In this document: positions 27,637 to 37,162 of the stretch, in pieces
How the letters are laid out: every line of letters begins with the position of its first letter
Position numbering within the stretch: position 1 is the first letter of the stretch
NCBI GenBank assembly: GCA_041398825.1
Contig: JAWKTX010000003.1
Coordinates: 496,001-560,000, forward strand
Reading direction: 5' to 3'
DNA length: 64,000 nt
DNA from: Planctomycetaceae bacterium
Lineage (GTDB): Bacteria; Planctomycetota; Planctomycetia; Planctomycetales; Planctomycetaceae
Translations under genes and position numbers: made by a program
Notes under the pieces: model-generated
What the model saw: the letters and a program-made list of their open reading frames with translations, nothing else
Databases searched by the model: none
Told to the model about the DNA's origin: nothing

Positions 27637-27720
27637 GTGTCACAATCCGGCCTGAGAATGTCCGCTGACAGGATTGTCGGCTGGCAGCAGGCCGGCTGGT
27701 AACATGGCCGGGTCAAGACG

Positions 27721-29118
27721 TCAAACCAGTTCTGTCACGATGCCGTCGCTGTCTGCGAAGCTGTCTGTCTGCACGCCGAGTTTCTGCAGCATGGTGACGA
27801 AGACGTTGCCCAGTGGTTTGTCCTCTTTGGAGATTTCAACCTGCCACGGTTCTCTGCCGCCGTCCCATGCCCCGCCTTGTGGGTTTGCGCCGGCATTGTT
27901 GATGTACTGGCCGTGCCTGAAGCCCATGTTGCGGCCGCCCGCCAGGATCAACGGATAGTTGCGGGACAGGTGAAACGCGCTGGATGCAGATCCAAAGAGA
28001 AGCAGAGAATTGTCCAGCATGCTGCCAGCAGCGGCGGGTTCCGGGGTTTCTGAAAGCTTCGTGGCAAAGCGAGCGAATTCTTCGTTCAGGAACCGACAGT
28101 AGGTTCCGAATCGTTCCCAGCCGCCAGGTTCCTTCGTTTCGTGCGACAGCGCATGTGCCAGGTTCAGCCCGACAGCTCTTGCCAGGTGGTCACTGATGCC
28201 GAAGCCGTTTTCACGCCCGATCTGGTAAGTGGCCACGCGAGTCGAATCCGTACGGAAGGCCAGATACATCAGTTCGTACATGGTCCGGACATATTCACGC
28301 GGCTCATCGGGCGTAATCTCCAGATTCAGATGATCGGCATCCACTGTTGGAAGCGGAGTACTGATCCAGCGTTTTGCCTTCTCAACCTTTCGCTCCGCTT
28401 CCCGAACGGAATCCAGATACTCATCCAGACTGCGTTGATCGTTTGACGAAAGCGTCTTTCGCAGCGACGCAGCATCAGTCAGCAGATCGTCCAGCGCGCT
28501 TTTGCTGAGTGCCAGCCGACGGGCAGCGTCTTCGTCGTTTTTGACAAAGAGCATGTCGAACACACGCTTTGGTCGATGCTCTGCGGGAATGGCTCGCCCA
28601 TTGCGATTGAAGGAAATGGTGTGCGTGCCTCGCGGTGTTCCGGTGCCGCCATCGGTCGACATCACCAGCGAAGAGAATCGCGTCTCGTCGCCCACATGGG
28701 CCGCATAGACCTGATCGAGCGAAATTGTATTCGCGTAGGGCCCGTGTGAACCCGTGGACGCTGCCGTCAGAAACTGGTCCGCGTTGGAATGTCCGTGAAC
28801 CTTTCGCGAAGAGGGATGTGAAAAGCCGGACAAAACCGTAAGTTGATTTCGTATCGGCTCGAATGGCTCGCTGCATTTGCTGAAGGTGAATTCGTGTCCG
28901 CCTCCGTGAGGAAACCATGCCCAGTCCTGGTGTGCAGGATCTTCCGGTAATGGCATGGGCACGCCGTCCGGAAAGTACATGCAGGCCAGACGCTTGATGC
29001 TGGTCGTTCCGTCGGCTGCGAATGCGGACTTCAATGCAAGAGATTCGAACAGCGGTAATGCCAACGCTAATCCGGTTCCGCGCAAAAATCGCCGTCGATC
29101 AAGTGAATTCAGGTTCAT
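27721..29118 (-). CDS. DUF1552 family exported protein
   Basis: A 465-residue protein starting with a Tat-like signal (RRRFLRGTGLALALPLFESL, 8-27). The pattern is typical of planctomycete DUF1552 proteins: CMYFPDGVPMP, LTVLSGFSH, GHSNADQFLTA, SLDQVYAAHVG, TISFNRNGRAIPAE, a helical YLDSVREAERKVEKAKRW segment, and a C-terminal SSAFHLSRNYPLILAGG. The biochemical function is unknown. The gene lies 112 bp downstream of a DUF1592 protein, its usual companion; the two families are commonly paired and are presumed to act together in the periplasm. Confidence 0.93.
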   Translation of the reverse strand: MNLNSLDRRRFLRGTGLALALPLFESLALKSAFAADGTTSIKRLACMYFPDGVPMPLPEDPAHQDWAWFPHGGGHEFTFSKCSEPFEPIRNQLTVLSGFSHPSSRKVHGHSNADQFLTAASTGSHGPYANTISLDQVYAAHVGDETRFSSLVMSTDGGTGTPRGTHTISFNRNGRAIPAEHRPKRVFDMLFVKNDEDAARRLALSKSALDDLLTDAASLRKTLSSNDQRSLDEYLDSVREAERKVEKAKRWISTPLPTVDADHLNLEITPDEPREYVRTMYELMYLAFRTDSTRVATYQIGRENGFGISDHLARAVGLNLAHALSHETKEPGGWERFGTYCRFLNEEFARFATKLSETPEPAAAGSMLDNSLLLFGSASSAFHLSRNYPLILAGGRNMGFRHGQYINNAGANPQGGAWDGGREPWQVEISKEDKPLGNVFVTMLQKLGVQTDSFADSDGIVTELV

Positions 29119-29230
29119 TGTGGTTGGACTTTCGTTCAGGCGAGACGTGACTGAGGCGTGTTCTTCGTGGGAAACTGCTGGGGGATGATGGACGAGGGTG
29201 GGACTTGACGGCTGGTTGCTGCATCAATGT

Positions 29231-31927
29231 TTATCGGGATCGAAACAATTCACTTGCCACGATCTTTTGAATCATATCTGCAAGGCCATCTCCGTTCTGC
29301 CGTGTATCGGCAGTAATGGTATCAATCGCCGCGTAATCACTGAAGGTGAGTGGTCGGCCTAGTGCAAAGGTTGAGAGCTTATACACCATGGATCGAACAA
29401 ACTGATCCTGACGATGTTCAAGCAAGAAACGCTTCAGCCCGTTCATACCATCCAGTTCCTGCTGATTGAATAGCAGACTGGAGGCATCAACGGGTTTTCC
29501 ATCGATCTGGTTGCGCCAGCGACCAAGAGCATCGTAGTTTTCGAAAGCAATGCCCCATGGGTCAATTTTTGCGTGACACGACATGCAGGCCGGATGATTG
29601 CGATGATTTTCAATTCGTTCTTTGAGTGTGAGTTTTGCAATCTCCGGATCGGCCAGATCGATTGCCGGGACGGCTGGCGGTGGAGGTGGTGGCGGATCGT
29701 TCAGCAGGCATTCCAGTAGCCAGACACCGCGTTTCAGAGGATGCGAATCCACACCGTTCGAATTCATCGCCAGTAAACCCGCCTGCGTCAGCAGGCCTCC
29801 ACGATGTTGATCGGTCTGCAGAGGGATGCGACGAAACTCATTGCCACGCACATCCGTGATTCCATAGTGCACAGCAAGGCGTTCATTGACCATTGCATAA
29901 TCGGCATGAATGAAATCCAGGACGCTTTGGTTGTTCTGAAGCATTTCCTGAAAGAAGGCCATCGGCTCCTGCTGCATGGCTTCCTTGAGTTCAGGGTCGG
30001 ATCTTTTTTCGACCGCAAGGAAGTCCAGCAACTGCATGTCCAGCCACTGATGAACAAAGTGCTGAGCGAATCGGTTCGATCGAGGATCGTTCAGCATGCG
30101 GTCGACCTGACCCGTCAGAATATCAGCGTTCGAAAGCTGTCCGTTGCGGGCCAGAGTGAGCAGTTCTTCATCCGGAACACTGCACCACAGGAACATCGAC
30201 AGACGTGTCGCCAGTTCATATGGATTTAACGCTGTGTCCGGAGCTGTTTCTTCGTGGATAACATACAGAAACTGCGGTGAAGAAAGCACCGTCGCTAACA
30301 CTTCGACCATTGCCTCTTCAAATGTATCGCATTCCTGACGCATCGACTGGAACAGGTCGAGCTTTCGATCAACCTCCTCTTCGTGGAGGGTTCGTCTCCA
30401 TGCCAGCGACATGAACCTGGTCAAAACGTCTCGTGCATAGCGAGCTTCATCGGCTCGGTTTTCGCTGTCGAAGAAGATTCGCCGGTGAGATTGCGGGGGC
30501 CATTCGTCATAAACGGGAGCCGTGACTTCCACGTAGTCAATCTGGATGTCGCCGTGTCTGCCCTGCGGGACGGAACTATTGACGAAACGCAGATATTCTG
30601 ATGGGCTCGGTAAGCCACCCATCGGCGCGATGTGGCGAAAGGAATTGCGAGGATAGATTTCTCCGAGCGGCACGTCCCACTGATAGATCTTTGGAGCATC
30701 TGCCGTCGCCAGGATGGGCGTGTCACGGCCGCTCACGCGAACTTCAGCGCGACCTTCGTTGCTGGCCTGAAAGCCAAACTCCAGCTGCAGACTGGGGATC
30801 TGCTCGTCTTCGGTCGTTGATCGCGATGCTCGAATTCGCACTCGCATGAGACCTTCATCGGGAATGCGATCGCCGAGTTCGACCGTCAGTTGTTGATTGC
30901 GACCAGAGGGAATGACGGCGACGTGATCGAATGTCTCCGGGAAGTGAGGCTCGGTTTCAGTGGGTGCGAACGCATACTTCGCTCCGTTGTACTGCCACAC
31001 CGCGGGAACCGTATCGCCGCTGGAAAGCTGACGATAGTACGGTCGACTGTGGGGTTGTTTGAAACTCGCAAGCAGTTGGTCAATTTCCTGTTTTTGCTTT
31101 TCCGGATCGTCTTTGAATTTCTCTTTCAGATTCTCCAGTTGCTTCGTTCGCTGCGGCCACTCACGGTCAGCCGCCTGTTCCATTGTGATGCCCCAGTGGA
31201 TGACGGGGGGCCGTTCACCACGCACAGTCGCGCGTTGCAATGCATTCAGTGCCAGTTGGCGATAAGTCTCCAGCTGCGTGACTGACATATGCAGCATTTC
31301 GGAACTGTTCTGAAAGCCATCTTCCGAGTGCGCTTCGGGCGGAAGATCTTTTGCAAAATTCCATGGGACACCCAAAAGGTCCTGCAACGCATAATTGTAT
31401 TCGTAGCGAGTCATCCGCCGGAACGAGGAATGACCTCCCGCAGTACGACGTACAATGGACGCCGTCTGGATTTCGCTGGACAGCCATTCAACGACCTTGC
31501 TGCGATCTTCGTCCGGTAGTTCATCGGCGTCGGGTGGAGGCATTTCGCCATTGCTGAGCACTGCCTGAATCTCAAGCCACCAGTTTACGTCCTGACCGGT
31601 CAGTAAGTCCGGATCCATGGTGTCAATCCGAATGTTCCCCTCGACGGATTCGGGGCCGTGGCATGGAACGCAATTCTGTTTGAGAATCGGCTCAATCGAC
31701 TCTCGAAATACATCCAGATTCGCAGTCGGAGTCTTGCCGGAAACGTTTTCAACAGTTCGCAGGCGATGGGTGTACTTTGATCGCTTCGCTGCTTCGATCT
31801 TGATTTGTTCCAGAGAAGATGAAATCGGGAGGTTGTTTTCGGCCGTCTCCTGTGCGTCGCATAATTCGGCGCTGACGCACAAGGACAGGCAGAGCAGCAG
31901 GATGGTTCGAAACGTCATTGAAATCAT
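29231..31927 (-). CDS. DUF1592/DUF1588/DUF1585 multidomain cytochrome-like exported protein
   Basis: An 898-residue protein with a signal peptide (about 1-25). A planctomycete cytochrome C1 domain carries CVPCH at 86-90, followed by LLTGQDVNWWLEIQAVLSNG and EMPPPDADELPDEDR. Then come DUF1587 (RMTRYEYNYALQDLLG), a long beta-rich stretch, DUF1595/DUF1592 (LTRFMSLAWRRTLHEEEVD; FLWCSVPDEELL), DUF1588 (GGLLTQAGLLAMNSNGVDS, HPLKRGVWLLECLL) and DUF1585 at the end. A second haem-like CMSCHAKIDPWGIAFENYD lies in the C-terminal third. Function is unknown, probably periplasmic redox. The start overlaps the psd stop by 4 bp. Confidence 0.93.
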   Translation of the reverse strand: MISMTFRTILLLCLSLCVSAELCDAQETAENNLPISSSLEQIKIEAAKRSKYTHRLRTVENVSGKTPTANLDVFRESIEPILKQNCVPCHGPESVEGNIRIDTMDPDLLTGQDVNWWLEIQAVLSNGEMPPPDADELPDEDRSKVVEWLSSEIQTASIVRRTAGGHSSFRRMTRYEYNYALQDLLGVPWNFAKDLPPEAHSEDGFQNSSEMLHMSVTQLETYRQLALNALQRATVRGERPPVIHWGITMEQAADREWPQRTKQLENLKEKFKDDPEKQKQEIDQLLASFKQPHSRPYYRQLSSGDTVPAVWQYNGAKYAFAPTETEPHFPETFDHVAVIPSGRNQQLTVELGDRIPDEGLMRVRIRASRSTTEDEQIPSLQLEFGFQASNEGRAEVRVSGRDTPILATADAPKIYQWDVPLGEIYPRNSFRHIAPMGGLPSPSEYLRFVNSSVPQGRHGDIQIDYVEVTAPVYDEWPPQSHRRIFFDSENRADEARYARDVLTRFMSLAWRRTLHEEEVDRKLDLFQSMRQECDTFEEAMVEVLATVLSSPQFLYVIHEETAPDTALNPYELATRLSMFLWCSVPDEELLTLARNGQLSNADILTGQVDRMLNDPRSNRFAQHFVHQWLDMQLLDFLAVEKRSDPELKEAMQQEPMAFFQEMLQNNQSVLDFIHADYAMVNERLAVHYGITDVRGNEFRRIPLQTDQHRGGLLTQAGLLAMNSNGVDSHPLKRGVWLLECLLNDPPPPPPPAVPAIDLADPEIAKLTLKERIENHRNHPACMSCHAKIDPWGIAFENYDALGRWRNQIDGKPVDASSLLFNQQELDGMNGLKRFLLEHRQDQFVRSMVYKLSTFALGRPLTFSDYAAIDTITADTRQNGDGLADMIQKIVASELFRSR

Positions 31928-32841
31928 TTCTTTTGCGCGGGCGCGTCGTTGAGACGCGTTGCCAGATGGTCACCGATGCGAGCGTAAAGTTCTCGATACT
32001 GACTGGAATGTTCAACCAGATCTTTGTCAAACCGAATGCGGTTGGGTTCGAAGAGAGTAATTGTGGATGAACCTCCGAAGCGAAAGTAGCCTTTTTCATC
32101 ACCTTTGTTCACCGGGGAACCAGGCTGGTAGGTCTGGCGGATACTGCCAACACAGGTAGCTCCAACTTCCAGCAGCAGGACCTGACCCAATGTTTCCGTT
32201 TGCAGTTTTGTCAGACAGCGCTTGTTGGTGGCCAGAATCCGGATGTTCTGACGCAATGCGATGGGATTGACAGAATACAGAGGTCCATTGATCAGTCTGG
32301 TTGTCCCGGGAATACCGGCGGCGGGAAAGTGAAATCGATGGTAATCGACTGGGCATAGTCTGGAAAGAAGCAGGCTGCCGCTGGCATACTGTTCGGCCAG
32401 AGTATCATCCGCCAGAAGTTCCCGCAGGCTGAACATCTGCCCTTTGACGAACAGCCCTTCGCATTGCGATAAATCCGGCACACACAGGTGCCGGCCATCG
32501 GCGGGAAACACCACAGAATCAACGTGCGAATCAATGGGCCGCGCTTCAGGTTTCAGTTGACGGAAAAAGAACTCGTTGAAGTTTGCAAAATCGTCAACAG
32601 GGCGAACGAATTCCGATGCGTCCAGTTCATACTCTTTAATGAACGGAGCAATCCTGGCCCGCGTGGACGGCTGATCCATCTTCCACCCGTACCACTGTGA
32701 GAAAAAGGCTCGCTTGACCAGCGCATGAAGTGACATTCGTCCGGCGAGTGTTCCGTAGGTCCATCGCAGAGCTTTGTCGCCATAGACTTTCTCCACGCAG
32801 GTTTGGTTTCGGTATCGGTCGAAGAAAACAATATCGTCCAT
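31924..32841 (-). CDS. psd: Phosphatidylserine decarboxylase proenzyme
   Basis: 305 residues from ATG 32841; the frame runs 53 codons further upstream, but that part is Arg/Pro-rich and unlike the family. Active-site pieces: FPADGR near 112-117 (Asp of the charge relay), CPVDYHRFHFP near 163-173 (His), and self-cleavage site FGGSST at 255-260, where the Ser becomes the pyruvoyl group. This is the GGS(S/T) form rather than LGST of E. coli, and the N-terminal DRYRNQTCVEKVYG resembles the longer, type II-like enzymes. It makes phosphatidylethanolamine at the inner membrane. It is coupled by a 4-bp overlap to the DUF1592 gene. Confidence 0.94.
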   Translation of the reverse strand: MDDIVFFDRYRNQTCVEKVYGDKALRWTYGTLAGRMSLHALVKRAFFSQWYGWKMDQPSTRARIAPFIKEYELDASEFVRPVDDFANFNEFFFRQLKPEARPIDSHVDSVVFPADGRHLCVPDLSQCEGLFVKGQMFSLRELLADDTLAEQYASGSLLLSRLCPVDYHRFHFPAAGIPGTTRLINGPLYSVNPIALRQNIRILATNKRCLTKLQTETLGQVLLLEVGATCVGSIRQTYQPGSPVNKGDEKGYFRFGGSSTITLFEPNRIRFDKDLVEHSSQYRELYARIGDHLATRLNDAPAQKK

Positions 32842-33067
32842 GCGGTCACGGTGCGGCAAGGGGTGGGTTTGCGGTGGGAACCGGATTGTTGCAGAACGTC
32901 GTGACTCTGTCGTGTGGGATGGCAAAACGCGGCACGATTCTCCAGGTGGTGCGAATCTTCTACCGGCAGGAACCGTGTCCCGGCGTGGACGAAAATTCAA
33001 CGAGTGTCTTCGGCGAATTGCCTCACCGTTGTCTTTCTCTTCCGCACTTTCAGATGGCTGGTGTCTT

Positions 33068-33520
33068 TTATCGGTTCATCAGGAAAGTTGCGACGTTGTC
33101 GAGGAACTGTCGCAGTGTCGCTGAAACATTGTCAGCAAAGTTGCATTCGTTGATGGCGTTACTCATGAGCTGCACCCAGCGGTCCCGAGCTGCCTGATTG
33201 ACAGCGAAGGGGGCATGTCGCATGCGAAGCCGAGGATGACCACGGTGTTGAAGATAATCCTGTGGGCCACCAAATCTGAAGATCAGGAACATTCGAAGCC
33301 GTTCTTCAGCACCATGAAGATCATCGCGGGGATACATGGGCCCAAGAATATCATCCAGCGGGATTTGTTTGTAAAACGCCGCTACCATGCGCGCTATGCC
33401 TTCGGACCCAATGACACTGTAAATTTGATTTTCAGTCAGTGGACTCTGGTTCGATGGCGATTCATCCGATGGAGATTGGTCGAAGGTCGTCGATTCGGTC
33501 ACAATGGGCTCGCCGGTCAA
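33068..33520 (-). CDS. Truncated haemoglobin (group II-like)
   Basis: A 150-residue protein. After a Ser/Pro/Gln-rich stretch of about 30 residues (SPSDESPSNQSP), the globin begins. Landmarks: AAFYKQI at 47-53, DDILGPMYP, FGGPQDYLQHRGHPRLRMRH with proximal His102, APFAVNQAARDRWVQLM with the G8 Trp at 115, and a C-terminal helix. FGGP...RGHPRLRxRH and the G8 Trp are characteristic of trHbO. Likely roles are oxygen or nitric oxide chemistry in the cytoplasm. The psd gene follows on the same strand after 226 bp, so co-transcription is possible but not shown. Confidence 0.93.
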   Translation of the reverse strand: MTGEPIVTESTTFDQSPSDESPSNQSPLTENQIYSVIGSEGIARMVAAFYKQIPLDDILGPMYPRDDLHGAEERLRMFLIFRFGGPQDYLQHRGHPRLRMRHAPFAVNQAARDRWVQLMSNAINECNFADNVSATLRQFLDNVATFLMNR

Positions 33521-33585
33521 TGGTAGTCGCAGGTTGCTGTCAGGATTGTCCGCATTGCAACGTTTTTCGGAAGAGGGATCAATCC

Positions 33586-35274
33586 ATGTTCGCGTCCCGG
33601 CTCAATGTCAGCTGTCGATTCTATGTCGAGCGAATTCTTGCCGCCCTGTGTTGCTGCCTCGCAGTGTCCGTAACGCAAGCCACCGGAGCTGAATTCCGTG
33701 GCGTGGTGCTTGATGCCGATTCCGAGATGCCGGTTGCCGCTCGCATCTATGTTCGGGACAGCGACGGAGATTGGTTGTTCGTCGAAACGGCTGCATCAGA
33801 TGGCAGTGCGTTTCCCTACAGCGAACAATGGGTCCCAATGCCTGACTCTACAGAAAAACATACGACGGTTTCAGCGCACCCGTTTCGGATTGAGCTGCCA
33901 GCGGGTACCTACACTATTCGGATCGAACGAGGGAAGGAGTACTTGCCTCTGTCCTGTGCGATCACGATGACAGATCAGCCGCAGCATGTTGATTTCCGGC
34001 TGCAACGATTTGTTAATGCCGCAGAGCGTGGATGGTATTCCGGCGAAACACACGTCCATCGTCGTTTGCAGGAACTGCCAAATGTGATGATGGCCGAGGA
34101 TTTGAACGTCGCGTTTCCAGTTGCCTTCTGGACGGTACGATCAGATCGACCACCTGATCTGGAACCTTCTCCTTTACGTCGTCAGGGACCGTCTCCGTTT
34201 GGCGCCAGGCAGGATGCAGGTCGGAATCCTGTCTTCGTGGATCGGCAGCACGTGATTTTTCCTCGCAATACAGAGTACGAGATTTTTTCGATCGGTGATC
34301 ATCGCCATGTGCTGGGCGCGGTTTTCATTCTGAATCATCAGTCCGTCTTCCGTCAGTTGGTCCCACCGGTTCGCAATCTTGCGGAACAGGCACACCGCGA
34401 GGGTGCTTTGCTGGATCTGGATAAACATTCGTGGCCGTGGTCCATGATGCTGGTGCCTGTGGCAAACGTGGATTTGTTCGAGCTTTCGAATAACAGTGTT
34501 TGGCGGACGAACTTTGGGTTTAATCGTGTGTCAGATTCGATTCCCGATTGGATGAAAGTTGAATACGAAAGTCCGGGCGTCTTAACCGAATGGGGCTGGC
34601 TGCAATATGGATTTGAATGCTGGTATGCACTTCTGAATTGCGGGTTCCGTCTGAGTCCTTCTGCCGGTACCGCCTCCGGTGTTCATCCTGTGCCGCTGGG
34701 ATACAGTCGTGTTTATGTACAGACAGGAAGTTCATTCGATTATGAAAAATGGCTGACAGGATTGAAGGCCGGGCACAGCTTTGTCACGAACGGGCCAATG
34801 TTGTTTGCCACGATCAACAAAGAACATCCGGGTACAGCACATCCATTTTCCGAAGACGGCGGGGAATTGCCGATACACGTGGAAGTTGTCAGTCAGTTTT
34901 CTGCATCTCTGGTTGAGATTCTTCAAAATGGGCGTGTTGTTGCATCCATCGTCCCGCAATCAACGGTCGATGCAACAGGAGCATCCAGGACTGTGATTGA
35001 CGAGTCCATTGCCGTAAGAACATCCGGCTGGATTGCCGTTCGAGTGATTGAAAATCAACCCGATGGCAGGAAACGCTTCGCCCATTCCGCGCCGTGGTAT
35101 GTATCTGTGCAGAATCGACCAATGCGGCCTCGACGTGAACAGGTTGAGTACTTTCTGCAACTCATGGATACGGAGATCATTCGCAACAAGGACATTCTGC
35201 CCGCCGAATCTCTGGCAGAAATCGAACAGGCACGAGATGTCTACCAGAGTCTTCTGGATGAAAGTGAACCCTGA
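33586..35274 (+). CDS. CehA/McbA family (PHP-like) exported metallohydrolase
   Basis: 562 residues from ATG 33586, chosen because GAGGG lies about 8 bp upstream and a signal peptide follows (about 14-36, ILAALCCCLAVSVTQATGA); the frame is open for 49 more codons across the globin start. An N-terminal beta domain (37-140; FRGVVLDADSEMPVAARIYV) resembles a carboxypeptidase regulatory-like fold. Then SGETHVHR at 152-159 stands where PHP-type metal sites have GDxHxH. Further His/Asp segments (GDHRHVLGA, DLDKHSWPW) and FVTNGPML (typical of the CehA/McbA C-terminus) follow. The substrate is unknown. It is divergent from the globin gene and converges on the CRTAC1-like gene with 13 bp between stops. 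Confidence 0.82.
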   Translation: MFASRLNVSCRFYVERILAALCCCLAVSVTQATGAEFRGVVLDADSEMPVAARIYVRDSDGDWLFVETAASDGSAFPYSEQWVPMPDSTEKHTTVSAHPFRIELPAGTYTIRIERGKEYLPLSCAITMTDQPQHVDFRLQRFVNAAERGWYSGETHVHRRLQELPNVMMAEDLNVAFPVAFWTVRSDRPPDLEPSPLRRQGPSPFGARQDAGRNPVFVDRQHVIFPRNTEYEIFSIGDHRHVLGAVFILNHQSVFRQLVPPVRNLAEQAHREGALLDLDKHSWPWSMMLVPVANVDLFELSNNSVWRTNFGFNRVSDSIPDWMKVEYESPGVLTEWGWLQYGFECWYALLNCGFRLSPSAGTASGVHPVPLGYSRVYVQTGSSFDYEKWLTGLKAGHSFVTNGPMLFATINKEHPGTAHPFSEDGGELPIHVEVVSQFSASLVEILQNGRVVASIVPQSTVDATGASRTVIDESIAVRTSGWIAVRVIENQPDGRKRFAHSAPWYVSVQNRPMRPRREQVEYFLQLMDTEIIRNKDILPAESLAEIEQARDVYQSLLDESEP

Positions 35275-35287
35275 ATGCCTGGATGTC

Positions 35288-37162
35288 CTACTCCTGAGTG
35301 ATATCGATTCGCTGGTTGACTTCCACGTCGGCCAAAGTCTGTGACGATCCATCAGGCCATTTGATTTCGACGGATTCGATTTCGGAGATAGTGCCCAGTC
35401 CAAAAGTCAGCGGAAGCTCAGACTGCGAGAGATAGCTGCGCGTTGGCATAACCTGCTGTTGCATTGTTTGATCTGCCAGACGCACGCTGACCTGAGCGCC
35501 GATCGCATCGAGGTTGCACTGTGTTCCCGTTAGTTTCAGCTGAAGCCAGTGATGCCCCAGGTTCTGGTCGTTTCTCAGGAGCCTCGGTCTGGCACCGGTT
35601 GCCGTGATCAAAAGGTCCTGATCGCCATCTCCATCGATATCTGCAACGGCAGATCCACGCCCCACAATGGGCTGCAGGAACTCTTCACCACAATGGTTCA
35701 AATCAACAGGCATGAACTCTGTGCTTTGTTCCGGTCCGCAATTCCAGAACAACTGGGGTGGCTGTTCGTAAGTCTGACTCGGCTGAACTCGATTGATATC
35801 TTCTTCCAGATGTCCATTGGCAGCAAACAAATCCATGCGCCCATCGAGATCATAGTCGACATAGCAAACGCCAAAAGTAAGATTCAACCGGGTGTTGGGT
35901 CCCAGCCCCGTGGAAATGGCTTCATCGGCAAACTGAAGACCAGCGTCACCGGAGACGTAGAGAGCCGTCATTTCATTTGCGAAGTTGCCAATGGCAATAC
36001 CAACGGAGCCATTATTGCGAAACGTGGATGTATCAATTCCCATCGCCCCGCGCGCATTGCCATTCATGTCGAATGCTAGTCCTGCAATGGCGGCGGTTTC
36101 TTCGAACCTGCCTTTTCCGGTGTTCCGAAACAGGAAGTTCTGCACCGTATCGTTGGCGACGACGATATCCATCCATCCGTCAGAATCGAGATCTCTGAAC
36201 GTCACTCCAAGTGACTTACCCATCGCCGTACCCTGCGCGGGATTGAGGACGCGGATGCCTGCCTGCTCTGAGATATCCGTAAATTTTCCGTCTCCATCAT
36301 TCTGATAAAGGAACGAGAAGGAGCCTTCGAAGTTTTGAGGGCGACCGTAAGCGCGTCCGCCTCCAGTGAGCTGGAAGTCCTGTGACTTGTCAAACTCTGA
36401 CGTCCACGTCAGGTAGTTGCATACAAACAAATCAAGGTCCGAATCGTTGTCGAAGTCGAACCAGCCACAACTTGTGCTCCAGTCTGATTCGGTACCTGAG
36501 ACGCCAGCCGTATCCGTGATGTCCAGAAACTTGCCGTTCCCCAGATTTCGAAACAGGTGATTCTTTCCGAGTGCAGAAAGAAATACGTCGACGCGTCCGT
36601 CATTATCAAAGTCTCCGACGGCGGCTCCCATGCCGTAAGTTGTGATGCCAATCCCGGACCCTTCTGTAACATCCTCGAACTGGCCATTTCCGGCGTTCTT
36701 GTACAACCGGGTGGATGGCGATGGGCGGTCCGGGTGAATTGTCCAGACGTTCGAATTCACCAGCAGCAGATCCTGGTCTCCATCCTGATCATAGTCGAAG
36801 AACGCGCAGCCACCGCCCATTGTTTCCGGAAGCAGTTTTTCACCGGATGCTCCGTTCTCGTGAATAAAGTCGATGCCGGAAGATTCGGTAATATCCGTGA
36901 AACGAACGACAGGCATGGTGGCTTCTGATGCCAGCCGGGCTTTCGCTTCAACGACCGGAGTTTGCGGGGCGACAACGACCGGGGCCGGTCGATTGTGCCA
37001 CCAGACGGTCGTTACCACGATGATTCCAATCGTGAAAAGTACCAGCGTCGACCACTTCAGAGCGGTGACAATGACCGCGTCGTCTCTTTCTTCTCCTTCC
37101 GTAAGTTGATCATTCAATGGTTCTTTGGGTGGTTTGGGATTGTTCTTTTGTGGACGATTCAT
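35288..37162 (-). CDS. Membrane-anchored CRTAC1-like FG-GAP and ASPIC/UnbV protein
   Basis: 624 residues from ATG 37162, which has GGGAGGTG a few bases upstream and overlaps the preceding stop by 4 bp. A cytoplasmic Pro/Lys/Glu-rich start precedes one membrane helix (about 34-57, STLVLFTIGIIVVTTVWW). Residues 85-510 carry FG-GAP/VCBS repeats with DxDxDGxxD loops (FFDYDQDGDQDLLLVN, VGDFDNDGRVDVFLS, FRDLDSDGWMDIVVAND, DIDGDGDQDLLIT). The last 90 residues are ASPIC/UnbV (IGAQVSVRL, VEIKWPDGSSQTL). Function is unknown. Tight coupling to the pentahaem cytochrome upstream suggests the two proteins form one envelope complex. Confidence 0.9.
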   Translation of the reverse strand: MNRPQKNNPKPPKEPLNDQLTEGEERDDAVIVTALKWSTLVLFTIGIIVVTTVWWHNRPAPVVVAPQTPVVEAKARLASEATMPVVRFTDITESSGIDFIHENGASGEKLLPETMGGGCAFFDYDQDGDQDLLLVNSNVWTIHPDRPSPSTRLYKNAGNGQFEDVTEGSGIGITTYGMGAAVGDFDNDGRVDVFLSALGKNHLFRNLGNGKFLDITDTAGVSGTESDWSTSCGWFDFDNDSDLDLFVCNYLTWTSEFDKSQDFQLTGGGRAYGRPQNFEGSFSFLYQNDGDGKFTDISEQAGIRVLNPAQGTAMGKSLGVTFRDLDSDGWMDIVVANDTVQNFLFRNTGKGRFEETAAIAGLAFDMNGNARGAMGIDTSTFRNNGSVGIAIGNFANEMTALYVSGDAGLQFADEAISTGLGPNTRLNLTFGVCYVDYDLDGRMDLFAANGHLEEDINRVQPSQTYEQPPQLFWNCGPEQSTEFMPVDLNHCGEEFLQPIVGRGSAVADIDGDGDQDLLITATGARPRLLRNDQNLGHHWLQLKLTGTQCNLDAIGAQVSVRLADQTMQQQVMPTRSYLSQSELPLTFGLGTISEIESVEIKWPDGSSQTLADVEVNQRIDITQE

